A stretch of 64,000 bases of DNA from contig MCGO01000020.1 of NCBI GenBank assembly GCA_002104985.1, positions 1 to 64,000 on the forward strand. Direction: 5' to 3'. The position numbers and the translations under genes were made by a program. Source of the stretch: Rhizoclosmatium globosum (taxonomy: Eukaryota > Chytridiomycota > Chytridiomycetes > Chytridiales > Chytriomycetaceae). Below are positions 1 through 10,923 of the stretch, one piece after another. Below the pieces are notes generated by a model. It saw only the letters and a list, made by a program, of their open reading frames with translations, did no database searches and was not told the origin of the DNA. Each line of letters begins with the position of its first letter. Position 1 is the stretch's first letter.

Positions 1-1729
1 ATTACAGGGGCACTTGTTGCAGAAGGAAATGACTTCATTCTTGACATTTCTTGAATCTCTGTCAATGTAGCTTGCAACAATGAGTAAGTAGAGTGTTTTA
101 ATAAAATAAATGAAATCTTACATGAAGTCCTTTTTCGTGATTCTCGAGACCCAATGCCTTGAGTATGCATACCAAGATTAACTTTAGCCATCTCTCCCTT
201 TTTCGGTGATGAAGCAGCAGTTTCTGGTTTATCTTTGTCCAACTGCTGCTTTTTCAATGCATCAAACTTTTTGAGGTGAGCTTGTTCTATTTTTTCTCTT
301 TCAGCTTTTGGAGTTGCAACAAACTTTCCTGAATGAAGAGACAGAAGTGTAGTAGAATTAGCTGGAACAAGGGAAGTACTTGACTTTTGATAAGTAGGTG
401 TAGTAAGAAGTCTCGAAGTTGAAGCAGGAGTAGTGTTCAATTCTCCTCTCTGACTGGAAATAGGATTTTTGGCAAATCTTTGTGGTCGTGCAAAAATCAC
501 ACTTTCAGCTTCAGAATCAGAATCAGAATCAGAATCAGAATCACGATCCAAAATTTTCTGTTGAGATCTTGATGAATGTGTAATTGGTTCAAGTGTACCA
601 AGGGATGACCCACTGCAGCTTGAAGAATTGTCTGGGAAACCATCTGAATTAAAATCAAGCATTAATGATTCAGAATCATCAAAATCTTTTAGAGGGATTT
701 TTTGTGTATCTTGGTTTGAAGAAATTAGATTAATTCATAAGAACTGTAAACCAATGAAACTCACTGCTTGATGACTCTTGGTTACTTGCAACGGAGCTCT
801 GTTGCTGAGTAGACATGAAAGATGAACTGGAGGATTGACTTCTTTGTGGGAAGGCTTGCTGTTGTTCTATCAGCTGCAGCATACTACGAGCTTCTGAGAG
901 TTCCTTCTTGGTTTGCTTGAGCTCTTTCTTTAGACGCAAATTTTCTTCTTGAAGCTTTAGGTATTCTGGATGATTTGATGGTAAAATTTGTTGATGACTC
1001 TAATGCTCATTCAGCTCATATTGTTCCCAAAATGGGCTTAATCACCTGATTTTCAAGTTGCATTGGCTCTACAAATTCAACAACTTCTGGCTGTGCTGTT
1101 GGTGGTTGTGCTTGTGGCTGTGTTTGATTTTGTGGCTGTGCTGGTGGATGTGGCTGCGTTTGATTTTGTGGCTGTGCTGGTGGATGTGGCTGTGTTTGAT
1201 TTTGTGGCTGTGTTGCTTGATGTTGATGAGCCTTAAAATACAATATTTAGTTATTTAAAAAATCAATAATTACTTGAAAACTTACATGAAGTTCTGTGGG
1301 CTGTGCTGGTTGCACTGCCTGATCAACTGCATTACCTTGTTCAAAAACCACAACATCAGGCTCAATCTTTTTATAGTGTGTCTGTCTATGCTGTTGGCAA
1401 CAGTACTTTTTCAAATTTCCTTGGGGATCTGTCTTTGTTATCATATTGAGATGCACAGGGAGATGGCCAATCCTCTCAAAAATCTGGGCTCCATAAGATT
1501 CTAGTTTCTTCATATAGTTTTGTTTCCAAGTTTCTCTCTCTTGAAAAGGTATGCAGGCCTTAGAGTAGTATCCAGGGCACTATCATTGATTGTCAAGACA
1601 TCCATCCACTAACACACAACTACTCACATGGCGTATGATAAACCGAAGTCTTTTACCCCCCTCTAGAACTTCAAGTCCAACAGTTTCTCCTGAGGCATTC
1701 AGCAACCACTTGTCAAAGCCAGTGGCCAT
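1..1729 (-). CDS. Gln/Pro/Ser-rich coiled-coil protein, 3' end beyond window
   Basis: I do not recognise the family. Five exons read well on the minus strand: 1628-1729, 1286-1558, 1046-1231, 765-999 and 122-709, joined by GTAAGT/GTGAGT-type introns. A further exon seems to run off the left edge. The start chosen is the ATG at 1729. The N-terminal part has a short HxxxCC-containing stretch. It is followed by a low-complexity region with three tandem NQTQPHPPAQPQ-like repeats. Next comes a Lys/Glu-rich coiled coil (LKKELKQTKKELSEAR) and a Ser-rich tail with an Asp-Ser run (DSDSDSDSDSE). The composition suits a nuclear or regulatory protein, or the accessory protein of a mobile element, given the repeats around it. 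Exon joins are inferred; the protein end is not visible. Confidence 0.5.
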
Positions 1730-1930
1730 GTTGTTTCTGAGAGACAATTTTTCAATGAGGATTTACAATCAACATCCCATGAGCATGCCTTCCATCCACA
1801 TTGATACCACCCCTTAGTGTCAACAATTTCAAGCAACATTGATACTATTAGTTCAAAGGCATCAAAGTAACTTGATTCAAAGAAGGGCCATCATAAAAGC
1901 AGCTGATCACCAAAGAGCTGGCAAAATGTA

Positions 1931-2850
1931 GCATGCAGGGTCCGAACCGAGAGCGTTCAGATCTTACGCCCAAGCTATTGCCCACTTAGCCAAACCTTTT
2001 GAAATGAAGCAATTTGTGTATCAAGAAGGCTTTACTTAACAACAGATCCATCTTCAAAATGACAGACACCAGCTTCGACGCCAGGCAGACACCAGGCAGA
2101 CACCAGGCAGACGCGAGCTTGGGCGTACTGGCAAAAAGCAGCGCGTAGGGTCCGAACCGAGAGCGTTCAGATCTTATGCCCAAGCTATTGCCCACTGAGC
2201 CAAACCTTTTGAAATGAAGCAATTTCTGTATTAACAAGGCTTTACTTAACAACAGATCCATCTTCAAAATGACAGACACCAGCTTCGACGCCAGGCAGAC
2301 ACCAGGCAGACACCAGGCAGACGCGAGCTTGGGCGTACTGGCAAAAAGCAGCACGTAGGGTCCGAACCGAGAGCGTTCAGATCTTACGCCCAAGCTATTA
2401 CCCACTGAGCCAAACCTTTTGAAATGAAGCAATTTCTGTATTAACAAGGCTTTACTTAACAACAGATCCATCTTCAAAATGACAGACACCAGCTTCGACG
2501 CCAGGCAGACACCAGGCAGACACCAGGCAGACGCGAGCTTGGGCGTACTGGCAAAAAGCAGCGCGTAGGGTCCGAACCGAGAGCGTTCAGATCTTACGCC
2601 CAAGCTATTACCCACTGAGCCAAACCTTTTGAAATGAAGCAATTTCTGTATTAACAAGGCTTTACTTAACAACAGATCCATCTTCAAAATGACAGACACC
2701 AGCTTCGACGCCAGGCAGACACCAGGCAGACACCAGGCAGACGCGAGCTTGGGCGTACTGGCAAAAAGCAGCGCATAGGGTCCGAACCGAGAGTGTCTGG
2801 ATCTTATCCCCAACTGTGTAACCACTAAACTACACCAGCACTTCCTACCT
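1931..2850 (-). repeat. 210-bp tandem array of tRNA-like (SINE-like) units
   Basis: The same landmark (GGGTCCGAACCG on the plus strand) recurs at 1938, 2148, 2358, 2568 and 2778, exactly 210 bp apart, and the units are nearly identical. Read on the minus strand each unit carries TGGCTCAGTGG followed about 45 bases later by GGTTCGGACCC. These resemble the A and B boxes of an RNA polymerase III promoter. The last unit differs in its 5' part and has TAGTTTAGTGGTTA, closer to a true tRNA D arm. The rest of the unit contains a small internal repeat of ACACCAGGCAG. The stems do not fold into a proper tRNA, so these are tRNA-derived elements and not tRNA genes. Because 210 is a multiple of three, one frame stays open through the array; I treat that frame as spurious. 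Confidence 0.85.
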
Positions 2851-2888
2851 GGTTTTTTAAGTATCAAAGAAGATAAATTTCGACACCA

Positions 2889-3221
2889 TCAGTCGACACC
2901 ATCTATGGGGATTGATCCTAACTCTCCTAACTCTGGAGTATAGAACCCTTGAGTGCGATCAATTAAGTCCTCAGTGGGAGTGATAAGATGATCATGTTTT
3001 GAACTCTTCTTTCCACTTGACTTTCTTGGAATAATAAACTTGACTCCAAGTGTTTCCGACCACATCTTGCTCACTTGAAGGTACACATTATCTTGGGAAT
3101 TTGACTTGATATTGGGAGGCGTAGGAGGCTTCTTATGTTTTGGGAACAAGACTCCTTGCTTCGACAAAGCTGTTTTTGTGGTTTCTATCAATGCAGTGGT
3201 TTGGAGGGACGTTGACTGCAT
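2889..3221 (-). CDS. small hypothetical protein
   Basis: No family is recognised. A single uninterrupted frame of 110 codons starts at the ATG at 3221. The product is basic and hydrophilic, with a PPTPPN segment and a KSSGKKSSK stretch, and has no signal peptide or membrane segment. It lies head to head with the gene starting at 3252, leaving only 30 bases between the two start codons. This arrangement supports a shared promoter but also means one of the two may be spurious. The start and the coding status are both uncertain. Confidence 0.3.
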   Translation of the reverse strand: MQSTSLQTTALIETTKTALSKQGVLFPKHKKPPTPPNIKSNSQDNVYLQVSKMWSETLGVKFIIPRKSSGKKSSKHDHLITPTEDLIDRTQGFYTPELGELGSIPIDGVD

Positions 3222-3251
3222 TCTGTGTTTCCGCGCGTTTTTTTCATCATA

Positions 3252-3835
3252 ATGCTCACAGGAAACAGCCCAACTGCACCAGCTGCCCCCACCCCAGCTG
3301 CACCCCCCTTGAAGAATGCAGCGACTGCAAGCACGCAGCAAAACGAACTTCGGCGTGTCTTGACGGGTGATTTGACAGCTGATATTGTAGGTTTCAGCCT
3401 GCGTACTCTTTGTCACACTCACTTGTTGGTTAGATGAAATACGTCTTTCAACACATGACGAACGATCAACGAGTGGCATATAACAGCGGAGTCGGAGCTG
3501 TAGCTGACGCGGCAATTGCAGCCAGACTGGATCAATCTAAGTGCACCAAATCTGGAACCAACAACGCGCGGAAGATTTTGACGAAGATGGGAATCCTTCC
3601 TGAGCCCAAGTCAAATACTACAACGTCCTCGTCAACATCCTCGTCAGCTTCCTCGTCAGCTTCCTTGTCCAACACTCTCCCACCCAACAACACATTGCCA
3701 TCCTCTTCCTCGAAGCTTCTTCTTGCAGCAGCCCCTTCCTCATCATCTCATCACAAAAGCACTGACAAGTACTACGAGGCATTTGGGGGCGATTCCAGTT
3801 TTTCAGATGGCAGCGACGTTGACGTATCATTGTAG
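3252..3835 (+). CDS. small hypothetical protein with Ser-rich tail
   Basis: The family is unknown. Exon 1 (3252-3386) encodes an Ala/Pro/Thr-rich leader. An intron at 3387-3433 (GTAGGT...GTTAG) joins it in frame to exon 2 (3434-3835). The middle part (QRVAYNSGVGAVADAAIAARL and KILTKMGILPEPK) looks like a small folded helical region. It is followed by a long Ser-rich low-complexity tail ending in an acidic SDGSDVDVSL. A possible polyadenylation signal (AATAAA) follows at about 3903. It sits in the repeat-rich left part of the window, so it may belong to a mobile element. Confidence 0.45.
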
Positions 3836-4070
3836 GGCAAAACCCAAGTCTTGAGCAGAGTGTTTCTATTTTTATATATTGCTTGTATTGGTTGTCATGT
3901 TGAATAAAGAATATTGTTCTGTTTATTTATTGCCTTTTATCTGAATTCTGTTGGAACCTCTGTTTATCCCTGTTTATTTACATCCTTATCTGCACATAGC
4001 ACCCTCATTACTATAACCATATGTTCCCTCTTTGAATCCGCTCTCTCAAAAGTATCGCTCTATCCTTCAA

Positions 4071-4686
4071 TGACGTCTGTGCCTCCAAATCCAATTCCTT
4101 CCTTAGTCCAACAAGTTCTTCAACAGTCAAGTGACTTCAACAAGTCCTTGGAGTCTTGTGCACTAGCTGGCCGCGGGTTGGCTACTTCTGTCCTTTCGTT
4201 GAAGCAAGCTGAAATCCAACCAAGTTTGCTTTTGGAGCAATCAAACGCGGAGCTGCAATCAAAGATCACTCAGCTTGAATTGAAGCTCGCAGACCAGGAA
4301 ATGGACTTCGGGAGAATTGAAACTCGATTGAAAGGAGCTTTGGAAGGAACACGAGTCGAAAATATGCGCTTGAAGGCCACACTTCAACTCAATCAGTACT
4401 TGATTTCAGAGCAGTGCAAGGCATTAACGTACCAAACTACTATGTACATCCTCCCGTGAAGGTCCCACAACCAATCTTTGATTGGGCAAATCAACCAAAT
4501 CACAGCGAGAACTGTTTAAGTCTTCTGGATTGTTGGGCTGAATTGAAAGGAACTGGAGGCTGGTTTAGTTCAATGGAGCTGGAAGAGGGATATGCACCGG
4601 ACGACGATTTGAAGCAGTGGGAAACATCAGGCGATGTCAGAGTATGCGAAAGACTGATCCTTTATTGCATGGAAAAAGATTTTTGA
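4071..4686 (+). pseudogene. coiled-coil hypothetical protein, frame broken near 4430
   Basis: The first part, from the ATG at 4071, reads as an alpha-helical coiled coil (NAELQSKITQLELKLADQE). It then runs to a stop at 4459. A second open frame overlaps from 4414 and continues sensibly (VPQPIFDWANQPNHSENC, then WAELKGTGGWFSSMELEEG) to 4686. No splice pair of reasonable length joins the two frames; the only GT...AG there would be about 14 bases. I therefore read this as one gene with a one- or two-base frameshift near 4430, or a sequencing error. The family is not recognised. Confidence 0.4.
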
Positions 4687-4934
4687 GAAAATAAAGCTTG
4701 CACTTGCTTGATTGTAGCCCTTTTGAAGCAAAGTTTGTGTTGAGTTGGATGTAATCAGAATAGGATCCAAACCCACCCCAACAGAAACTAAGCTACAACA
4801 GGGTAGATTGATCCGAGATGGGTTCGAGGCTGTAGAGAGGGGGCGCAGGTTGATGGTAGTGTTTGAAAAGAAACTAAGAGAGCTTGTCAACATACACACA
4901 CACCAACACTAAACTACTCACATCAAACACTTTG

Positions 4935-5290
4935 AATCACTTGGATATATTTCGAGATTCAAATCGCAACGAGATGGAGGGCTTGAAGAAGGCTGTTGAG
5001 TGTTAATGGTTTTGGTGAGTGCAATCAAACAAACACACTCACTTGATGTTCACCACTACAGCTCCCATTCCAGTTCCAAATCACTTGGATATATTTCGAG
5101 ATTCAAATCGCAACGAGATGGAGGGCTTGAAGAAGGCTGTTGAGTGTTAATGGTTTTGATCCAACCAATCAAATAAACTCACTTCACAGCCACAGCTCCC
5201 GTCCCAGTTCCAAATCACTCGCATATATTTCGAGATTCGAATCGCAACTAAATGGAGGGATGGGAGAAGGTGGGTATCGTCATTGCTTGT
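4935..5290. repeat. three-copy tandem repeat, period about 144/134 bp
   Basis: A block beginning TCACTTGGATATATTTCG and running through GAGATGGAGGGCTTGAAG starts at 4937 and 5081. It recurs as a diverged form (TCACTCGCATATATTTCG) at 5215. The spacer also repeats (ACAGCTCCC...CCAGTTCCAAA). The first two copies are nearly identical over about 80 bases. No gene is evident from 4690 to 5810 apart from this repeat; the rest looks like AT-rich non-coding DNA. Confidence 0.8.
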
Positions 5291-5809
5291 TTCTTGGTCT
5301 TTTTTTTGTTTCTTGAACAATTTGCCTTCACTTTTTGGCGTTCGACATTGATACAGAGAGAAACAATGGCTGGCCACCATTGATTATTGATGTAGCTGTG
5401 ACGAAATGCTCAAAGGTACAAGGGCGCTGAGTTTGCTGCTGTTTCTTTTGCAGGGCGCAACAGGATCAGACGCTGCATCTTCTTCGAAACACAGGTGACT
5501 TCACTAGTGGCATAGGAGACAGATCAGCTTAGGCGGATACTTTTTGGTTATTCCTCTGTTTCTTTGATAATTCTCGGCTCCCTCCAGAGTTGATTTTGTT
5601 GGTTTGTATCAAATCATTCATGACGTCTATTGAAATCGCATGTAACAAAAAACAGGCCCGACTATGTGTATTCGGAAAAGTTTTACACAGGTAAGGATAG
5701 AATAATTTCCTTTGTTAACCTTCTGTTTTAAGTAACCGCACACCAAATACTTGAATACGATTTAAATTTTAATTTTATTAATGTTATTTCCACACCGCAT
5801 TTTATCGGT

Positions 5810-5880
5810 TCGTTGCTCAGTGGTTTGAATGCTGCCCTGTCGCTGCGGAAGTTGCAGGTTCGAGTCCTGATCATGGCATT
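5810..5880 (+). repeat. tRNA-derived SINE-like element
   Basis: The plus strand carries TTGCTCAGTGG (A-box-like) and, 36 bases later, GGTTCGAGTCC, a good B box. The T arm can form four pairs (CAGG/CCTG), but the acceptor and D stems do not pair. I read this as a decayed tRNA or the head of a tRNA-derived SINE. The tail after it is AT-rich. Confidence 0.55.
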
Positions 5881-6260
5881 TTGTTTTTGCCTTTTCATTA
5901 TTGCTGAAAATCAAAGATATTTCGGATTTCATTTTATTTTCAGAATATATCTGGGGCCTTAAACTCAAAGCACTTATCTCTGCATTTTGTTTGACAACTC
6001 TTATAATGGATGAAAGATATTGGCATTTAGCTCAGTTTTAGCAGTCTTCTATTACCACTAAAATCAAACCCCAATAGTCTTGCCCTCAGTTGTACATATG
6101 ACGCTTTTTTGCAAGAGTTTGTTTCAGAATATGTGGTAAATAATTGCATATGTTTCCAAACTGAATGCTTGTTAAAATTATGTGTTTAATGAACTCTGAA
6201 ACAAAACCTGCTCCATGAGCATTTATTGTTGTACAAATGTCTGTCTCTACACTTTCATCT

Positions 6261-9200
6261 CTACTCATCATCGTCATCGTTGTCATAATCTGTGGCCCAA
6301 GCTTCATCCTCACTTGGTGTATTATTGTATCCAAGAACTTCAGCGTGATCATCGAGAAACTCGTAAATCATGGAGTAAAAGTTTGCCAATGCAGGATCAT
6401 TAAATTCTCGGGGATAACGTGGGTGAAGGCGGGTGTCATTGGTTGATTCACCTGCAGTGCCTGCTTGGTCTGTAACTTTAGCGGAACTTGATTTTGCTTC
6501 CTCTGCATCAACAATAGAGTCGCGGTCATCACTGATACCACCATCAAGTTGGGCATCATCACCAAAAGGACTTTCATCCTTGGAGTCAGCATCACTTTCT
6601 GTCTCTTGGATTTCATGGTCGTCTTCAGAAACACTGTCGCAACCCTCCTCTGAAATCTCGTCATCTGCATCTTCTTCCACAATAGTGCCCCCTACACTGT
6701 CACTACCATCTTCACTTCCCTCAACGTCACTGTCATCACTGTCATTACTGCCATCCAAGTCAACTTCAATCACTCTTGAATCTGAGCGAGACCCTGAACC
6801 TGAACCTACTTGTGGTCCAGCTGCATGCAAAAAGGAATCAGCCTCACCCATCAAACTGCACCACTTCCACCACTTGTCAGAGATACTCTTCATTTTGCGG
6901 ATAACAGCAGCTCCATCTGTTGTGGCTCCATAATTGTTCTGATGCACTTGGGAGCTGTGTCCAAATTGACTACTTACTGTAGTGTTCACTTCTGCCACTA
7001 CTGTCTCTTCAAAGTCAATATGATCTGCAAATGACGCCATCATTTGTCGAGTGTGACGGATTCCCAGATTTACCCCAAAAACGCTCCAGAAATTCTGAAT
7101 GTACAAGCCATGCAATTTGGATACTTTGCAAGGGATTCCGTTTCTCAAAAACAGATAAGTCTTGGCTTGGATTTCATCTTCATGGGTCAAGAACGTAAGC
7201 TTTTTGCGGTTTCTCATGTCAGCCCAGAATGCACTTTGTCGTTTTATTAGTAGTCAACCATAACTACAAGTGCTTACATGTAGAGTGGGTAAACAAAGAC
7301 CAGATACTTTACAAGAATCTGTGCAAGCTCATCTGGAACAAACCGAAACAAGTCTTTATGAAATCCAGAGTTGGCACTCGACTTGTTGTATCTTATTCAA
7401 ATCATGTTTATAAGTGAGTCACTCAAAACAAGGACACAACTTACCTCAAGTTGATGCACAATCTATGTTCAAGAATCATCAAATTTCTTTTGCCTAAACC
7501 GGAATTCACAATGGTGGTCATTTGGAACTCTGTTGTTCGGGGAGGCATTCCACAAAACAAGGCAAGACCGAGCATCAACAGAGAAATAAAGTTGTCCACT
7601 TTAGCTAAAAGATAAGAGCTCAGAGGTATGCAACCAATAAAAACTAAATACCAGTGTACAACTCCATTGCCTCAGTCTTGTAGATAAGTCTTGTGGGCTC
7701 AAAAAAGTCAGTCCTCAAGTTCTTGGTCTTTTTAATATGCATTTCAAGTCTGTTCCCATTTTCTTCACTAAATGTAGAGCTGTTGGCTTGCTCTGTCATG
7801 AAGCTGTAACCTGGTCTTGAGTTTGCGACATTGTCAGTCAATCGTTTTGGGTCAAACGTGAAGTCAGAAACATCCATCCCAAACAGTAAATTACTGAGTT
7901 CTGTTGTGATCACTCTAAAGTAGTTTGCTCGACCTTCCCGGAACATAGTCTTTGAAACGCCCAAGCGACCATCGATAACCAACTTGGGTTCATTAGGCAA
8001 ACTGTAATCCCAATGTTTGCTAATGAGATTGGCTGTATTGCTGCCCATCATGATTAATCCACATGTGGACTTGAACTGCTTCATTTTGGCATAAGGGAGA
8101 CTATGCTTTCCATAACTGACAAGCTCGATGACTTGATTGATTTCCCTTGTTTTTAACAGATATCAATAAAAGACTTCAAACAAGTATGTCTCACTTGTCC
8201 TTATCAGCTCTTGCCATCCATGAACCAAACGAAGCAATTTCTTGGCACCAATCCAAAACTAGGCAACGAGAAGCAAACAGGAAATGGGTACAAGGTCCAG
8301 TCATGAGTTGCTCTTTGCAAAATGTGCCATCAGGCTGTAAAAATCTGAGCAACAGGTATTCTTCAACCAAATGGATCCGACCGGTATTGAGGCCTTCAAA
8401 GCCAATGTCTTCAAACAAAACAATGCGCAACAACTTGATCAGTGCTTCTTGCTGATTCTCAATGACTGCATTAGTTCTACAAAGCAGGGGAACATCAAGT
8501 GTCTCCAACAATGCCTCAACAGCTTCGTTCACATCATCACGCAGCTTGGACATTTTGGTGCTTGTGTTGGCACCTTGCTTACGAGCAATCAACATTGTGA
8601 CAAATAACCCAAGAGTTCTTGCATACGTTGGAATGGTCCCCTTTACGTCAATAGGCTTGAAAGCCTTTCCTGCATACCCAGTGTCATTGGTGGATTTGCG
8701 ACCAGCATTCTTGATGGCCGTACGCGTCGGTTGGGTCCCAGGTAAAGTTGCCAACTCATTGACTTTTTCCAAGAACAAACGACACAACATAATCACTGTC
8801 TTGGTGTCCTTTGTCTCTGTCAAGATAGCAATGTACTTTGCTGGATTCTTGATGGCATCAATACCAAAAACTAACTTGTCCCATCCCATCTAATCTAAAA
8901 AAGTTAACTGGTATTTTTTGACCCCCAAAACACTTACGTTATTCAGGAACGGTGTATTGGTTTTGCTTGATGAAGCAATCAGACCAGCAGTTTCCAATCC
9001 AGTAGACAAGTAAGCTCTCGAACGTGATCCAGCAGTGTTCTTGATCTGTTTCTGTTTACGTGCAAAGCTTTTGAGTTCCTTGGCTCTCTGGCGAGCATCA
9101 AATCCTTCCTCTGGCTTGTACATTCCAAAGACTCGAGCATACAGTTTAACAACTTGAGTTGGCCTGTACCCCCAATACTGATTCTTTTGGTGTTCAGCCC

Positions 9201-9599
9201 TGCAGTGTACTCTGATGGCACTTTGAGACACACAAACATAGTTGCAGTCGAGGCACATGAATCCAAATCTGGCAGGATGGGTCAGACCACATTTCATTTT
9301 CTTGACGTGGCTTTGGAGCTTCTCAGGAAAGTCTACTGCAAGGTTGCACTTGTTGCAGTGAAACAGGTTGTCCTCAGAATCCCTCGGAATGAAAGTGAGC
9401 TCATCCTCTTCTAACAAACCAATCCAAGTTTAGTATTTAATAAGAAAAGAGATCAAATCACTCACTTGTGTAGTCATTTATCCAATAACGAACAGAAACA
9501 ACCTTCTGGTGGACTAATCTATAATGTTTTCCCAAAGCAAATTTGTTGTTGAAGGGTGCAATGTCTTTGCACTCTGGGTTGGGGCATTCAACTTTGGAT
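6261..9599 (-). CDS. C2H2 zinc-finger / tyrosine recombinase protein (Crypton-like, fungal RecQ-associated type)
   Basis: Seven exons join in frame: 9466-9599, 8938-9410, 8195-8889, 7652-8145, 7445-7604, 7278-7391 and 6261-7233. The first start is not resolved. The N-terminus has C2H2-type fingers (CPNPEC...H...H, then CNKC, then CLDC...H...H). The C-terminal core looks like a tyrosine recombinase. It has a candidate catalytic Arg in PPRTTEF, a Lys in YNKSSANSG and an Arg/His pair in GIRHTRQ. The terminal box is GHSSQVHQNNYG, whose Tyr would be the nucleophile. The HxxR His appears to be Leu. The middle (LVSYGKHSLPYAK, IDGRLGVSK) resembles proteins that accompany fungal RecQ helicases in subtelomeric elements. 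A long acidic tail ends the protein. The function is inferred: integration or excision of a mobile element. The frame is intact. Confidence 0.7.
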
Positions 9600-10060
9600 C
9601 TGTTGTTTCATAGAGTCAGAAAATGATTTTAAAGTTCTTGTCTGAATTTCAAACAAGAATCAACACTTCAGCAATAATTGCCTCAATATAGAGAATAGAC
9701 AGACAGTTTTAAGAAGGATGTGTGAAGAGAGTACTTAAAGAGCTATCATTTGATGATCCAACCACCCAACACACCCAGCCACAGCTCACACAACACCAAC
9801 TCCAACATTTCCAAACTTGATCAACAACTCACTCTTGCCACAAACCCATCAACCCTAGACTCAACACATTCCCACAGACCCACAGGATCAAACCTTGACC
9901 CACCCCCACTCTGTCTCCAAAATTTCACCTCACCGCTCCCGTTCTCGCTCAAATCATACCTTTCTTGTTGATCCATCTTTTTGTTCTCGTCTTTTAATTT
10001 GAACTCTTGTTGAGCTTGAGCGTCTGCATCTGCGTCTGCATCTGCGTCTGCGTCTGCAAG
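9600..10060 (-). other. possible upstream exon(s), low-complexity DA-repeat
   Basis: On the minus strand a 3' splice site (TCTTGCAG) precedes about 80-100 bases with repeated GCAGAC/GCAGAT units. These read as alternating Asp-Ala and then QQEFKLKDENKK. A 5' splice site (GGTATGA) follows near 9957. This could be an early exon of the recombinase gene or a late exon of the truncated transposase upstream. The remaining stretch to 9600 shows no clear exon. Confidence 0.25.
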
Positions 10061-10197
10061 ACATAACCCAAATTAAAACCTGGCCCCAACAAACACTTAA
10101 CAGTATTCTTTGAGGTTGAAATAAGAGTTATATTGGTTGTTTTGACTATTTATGAAGGTATGGTCCAGTTGACCATCTTAACCCATCCCAACACTAA

Positions 10198-10265
10198 GGG
10201 TATAAACCCTTGCTCTGATTCTAAACCTTAACCCTAATCCTGATTCTAATCCTAACCCTAACCCT
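10198..10265. repeat. degenerate telomere-like CCCTAA repeats
   Basis: This stretch contains CTTAACCCTAATCC and then CCTAACCCTAACCC, with degenerate neighbours (GATTCTAAACC, GATTCTAATCC). Both orientations were read; the C-rich strand is the plus strand. The unit matches the TTAGGG telomere repeat used by most fungi. It is too short and degenerate to be a telomere end, so it is an interstitial telomere-like tract. Confidence 0.6.
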
Positions 10266-10432
10266 TGAAGGATAATGCCATTAAGGCAGCGCCAATTAGG
10301 TGATGCCTGAAGTGCGGCGCCTTCATGGCAGCGCCCAGGATACTGGGTGACTCATCCTAACCATCCTAATCCAACAGTATAGAACCCTAAGTTTATTTTA
10401 TGATTAATATAGAAGAAAGACATTTAACTTAC

Positions 10433-10773
10433 TTCATCCATTGTATTAAAAATACGAATCACCCGCCACACTTTGTCACGCCAGTTTGATGGAGATGTCT
10501 TGAACCGACTTGCTGACGACCGATCCGTGTTGTACTCCTTCAGCCAGTTCAAACACCAGAGGAAATGAATCTTGGAAAGACGTGCACGAAGTAAATCTTT
10601 GACAATAATCATCCAAACGTCGACGCAAGACTCAATAGAGAGACCAAAAACAGACTTGAAGGCTTCACACCAAACTCGGCGATTACGTCGAAAGGAAAGG
10701 CTGGACAGATTGATCAGAGGAGCAGCGCGATTCACCATGAGGTCCAATTGGCTCAACCATTCTTGGGATGGCA
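10433..10773 (-). pseudogene. 5' fragment of PIF/Harbinger-like DDE transposase
   Basis: From the ATG at 10773 the product has the arrangement typical of the N-terminal part of PIF/Harbinger transposases: FGLSIESCVDVW, then HFLWCLNWLKEYNTD, then SNWRDKVWRVIRIFN. This family has a helical N-terminal part ahead of a DDE nuclease domain. The exon ends at a good 5' splice site (GAAGTAAGT, intron starting at 10432). No downstream exon with the three catalytic acidic residues was found before the recombinase gene. The element is therefore probably truncated. The assignment rests on remembered family patterns. Confidence 0.5.
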
Positions 10774-10923
10774 TTTTTGTGTGAGAGAATGATTGAAAGA
10801 GGATTGGGATTCTGTTGCTATTTATGTCTTTTGCGTTCATTTCATCTCCTAAGTGCGCGAATCAAAATGCCATTAAAATTGCAAGGATTGGCTTGCTTGC
10901 CAAGACAAACATTGATGTGATGC

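Noticed and set aside
1986..2867. Open frame of 293 codons on the minus strand with repeated 70-residue units
   Set aside because: It runs through the 210-bp tRNA-like tandem array; 210 is a multiple of three, so the frame stays open by repetition. No independent coding sign is seen.
4817..4840. tRNA B-box-like GGGTTCGAGG
   Set aside because: No A box at a suitable distance and no foldable arms.
6433..6933. Ser-rich plus-strand frame of 166 codons
   Set aside because: It is the antisense shadow of the acidic Asp/Glu/Ser tail of the recombinase gene.
10198..10265. Possible true chromosome end
   Set aside because: The CCCTAA-like units are few and degenerate, and genes continue on both sides, so this is an internal tract.
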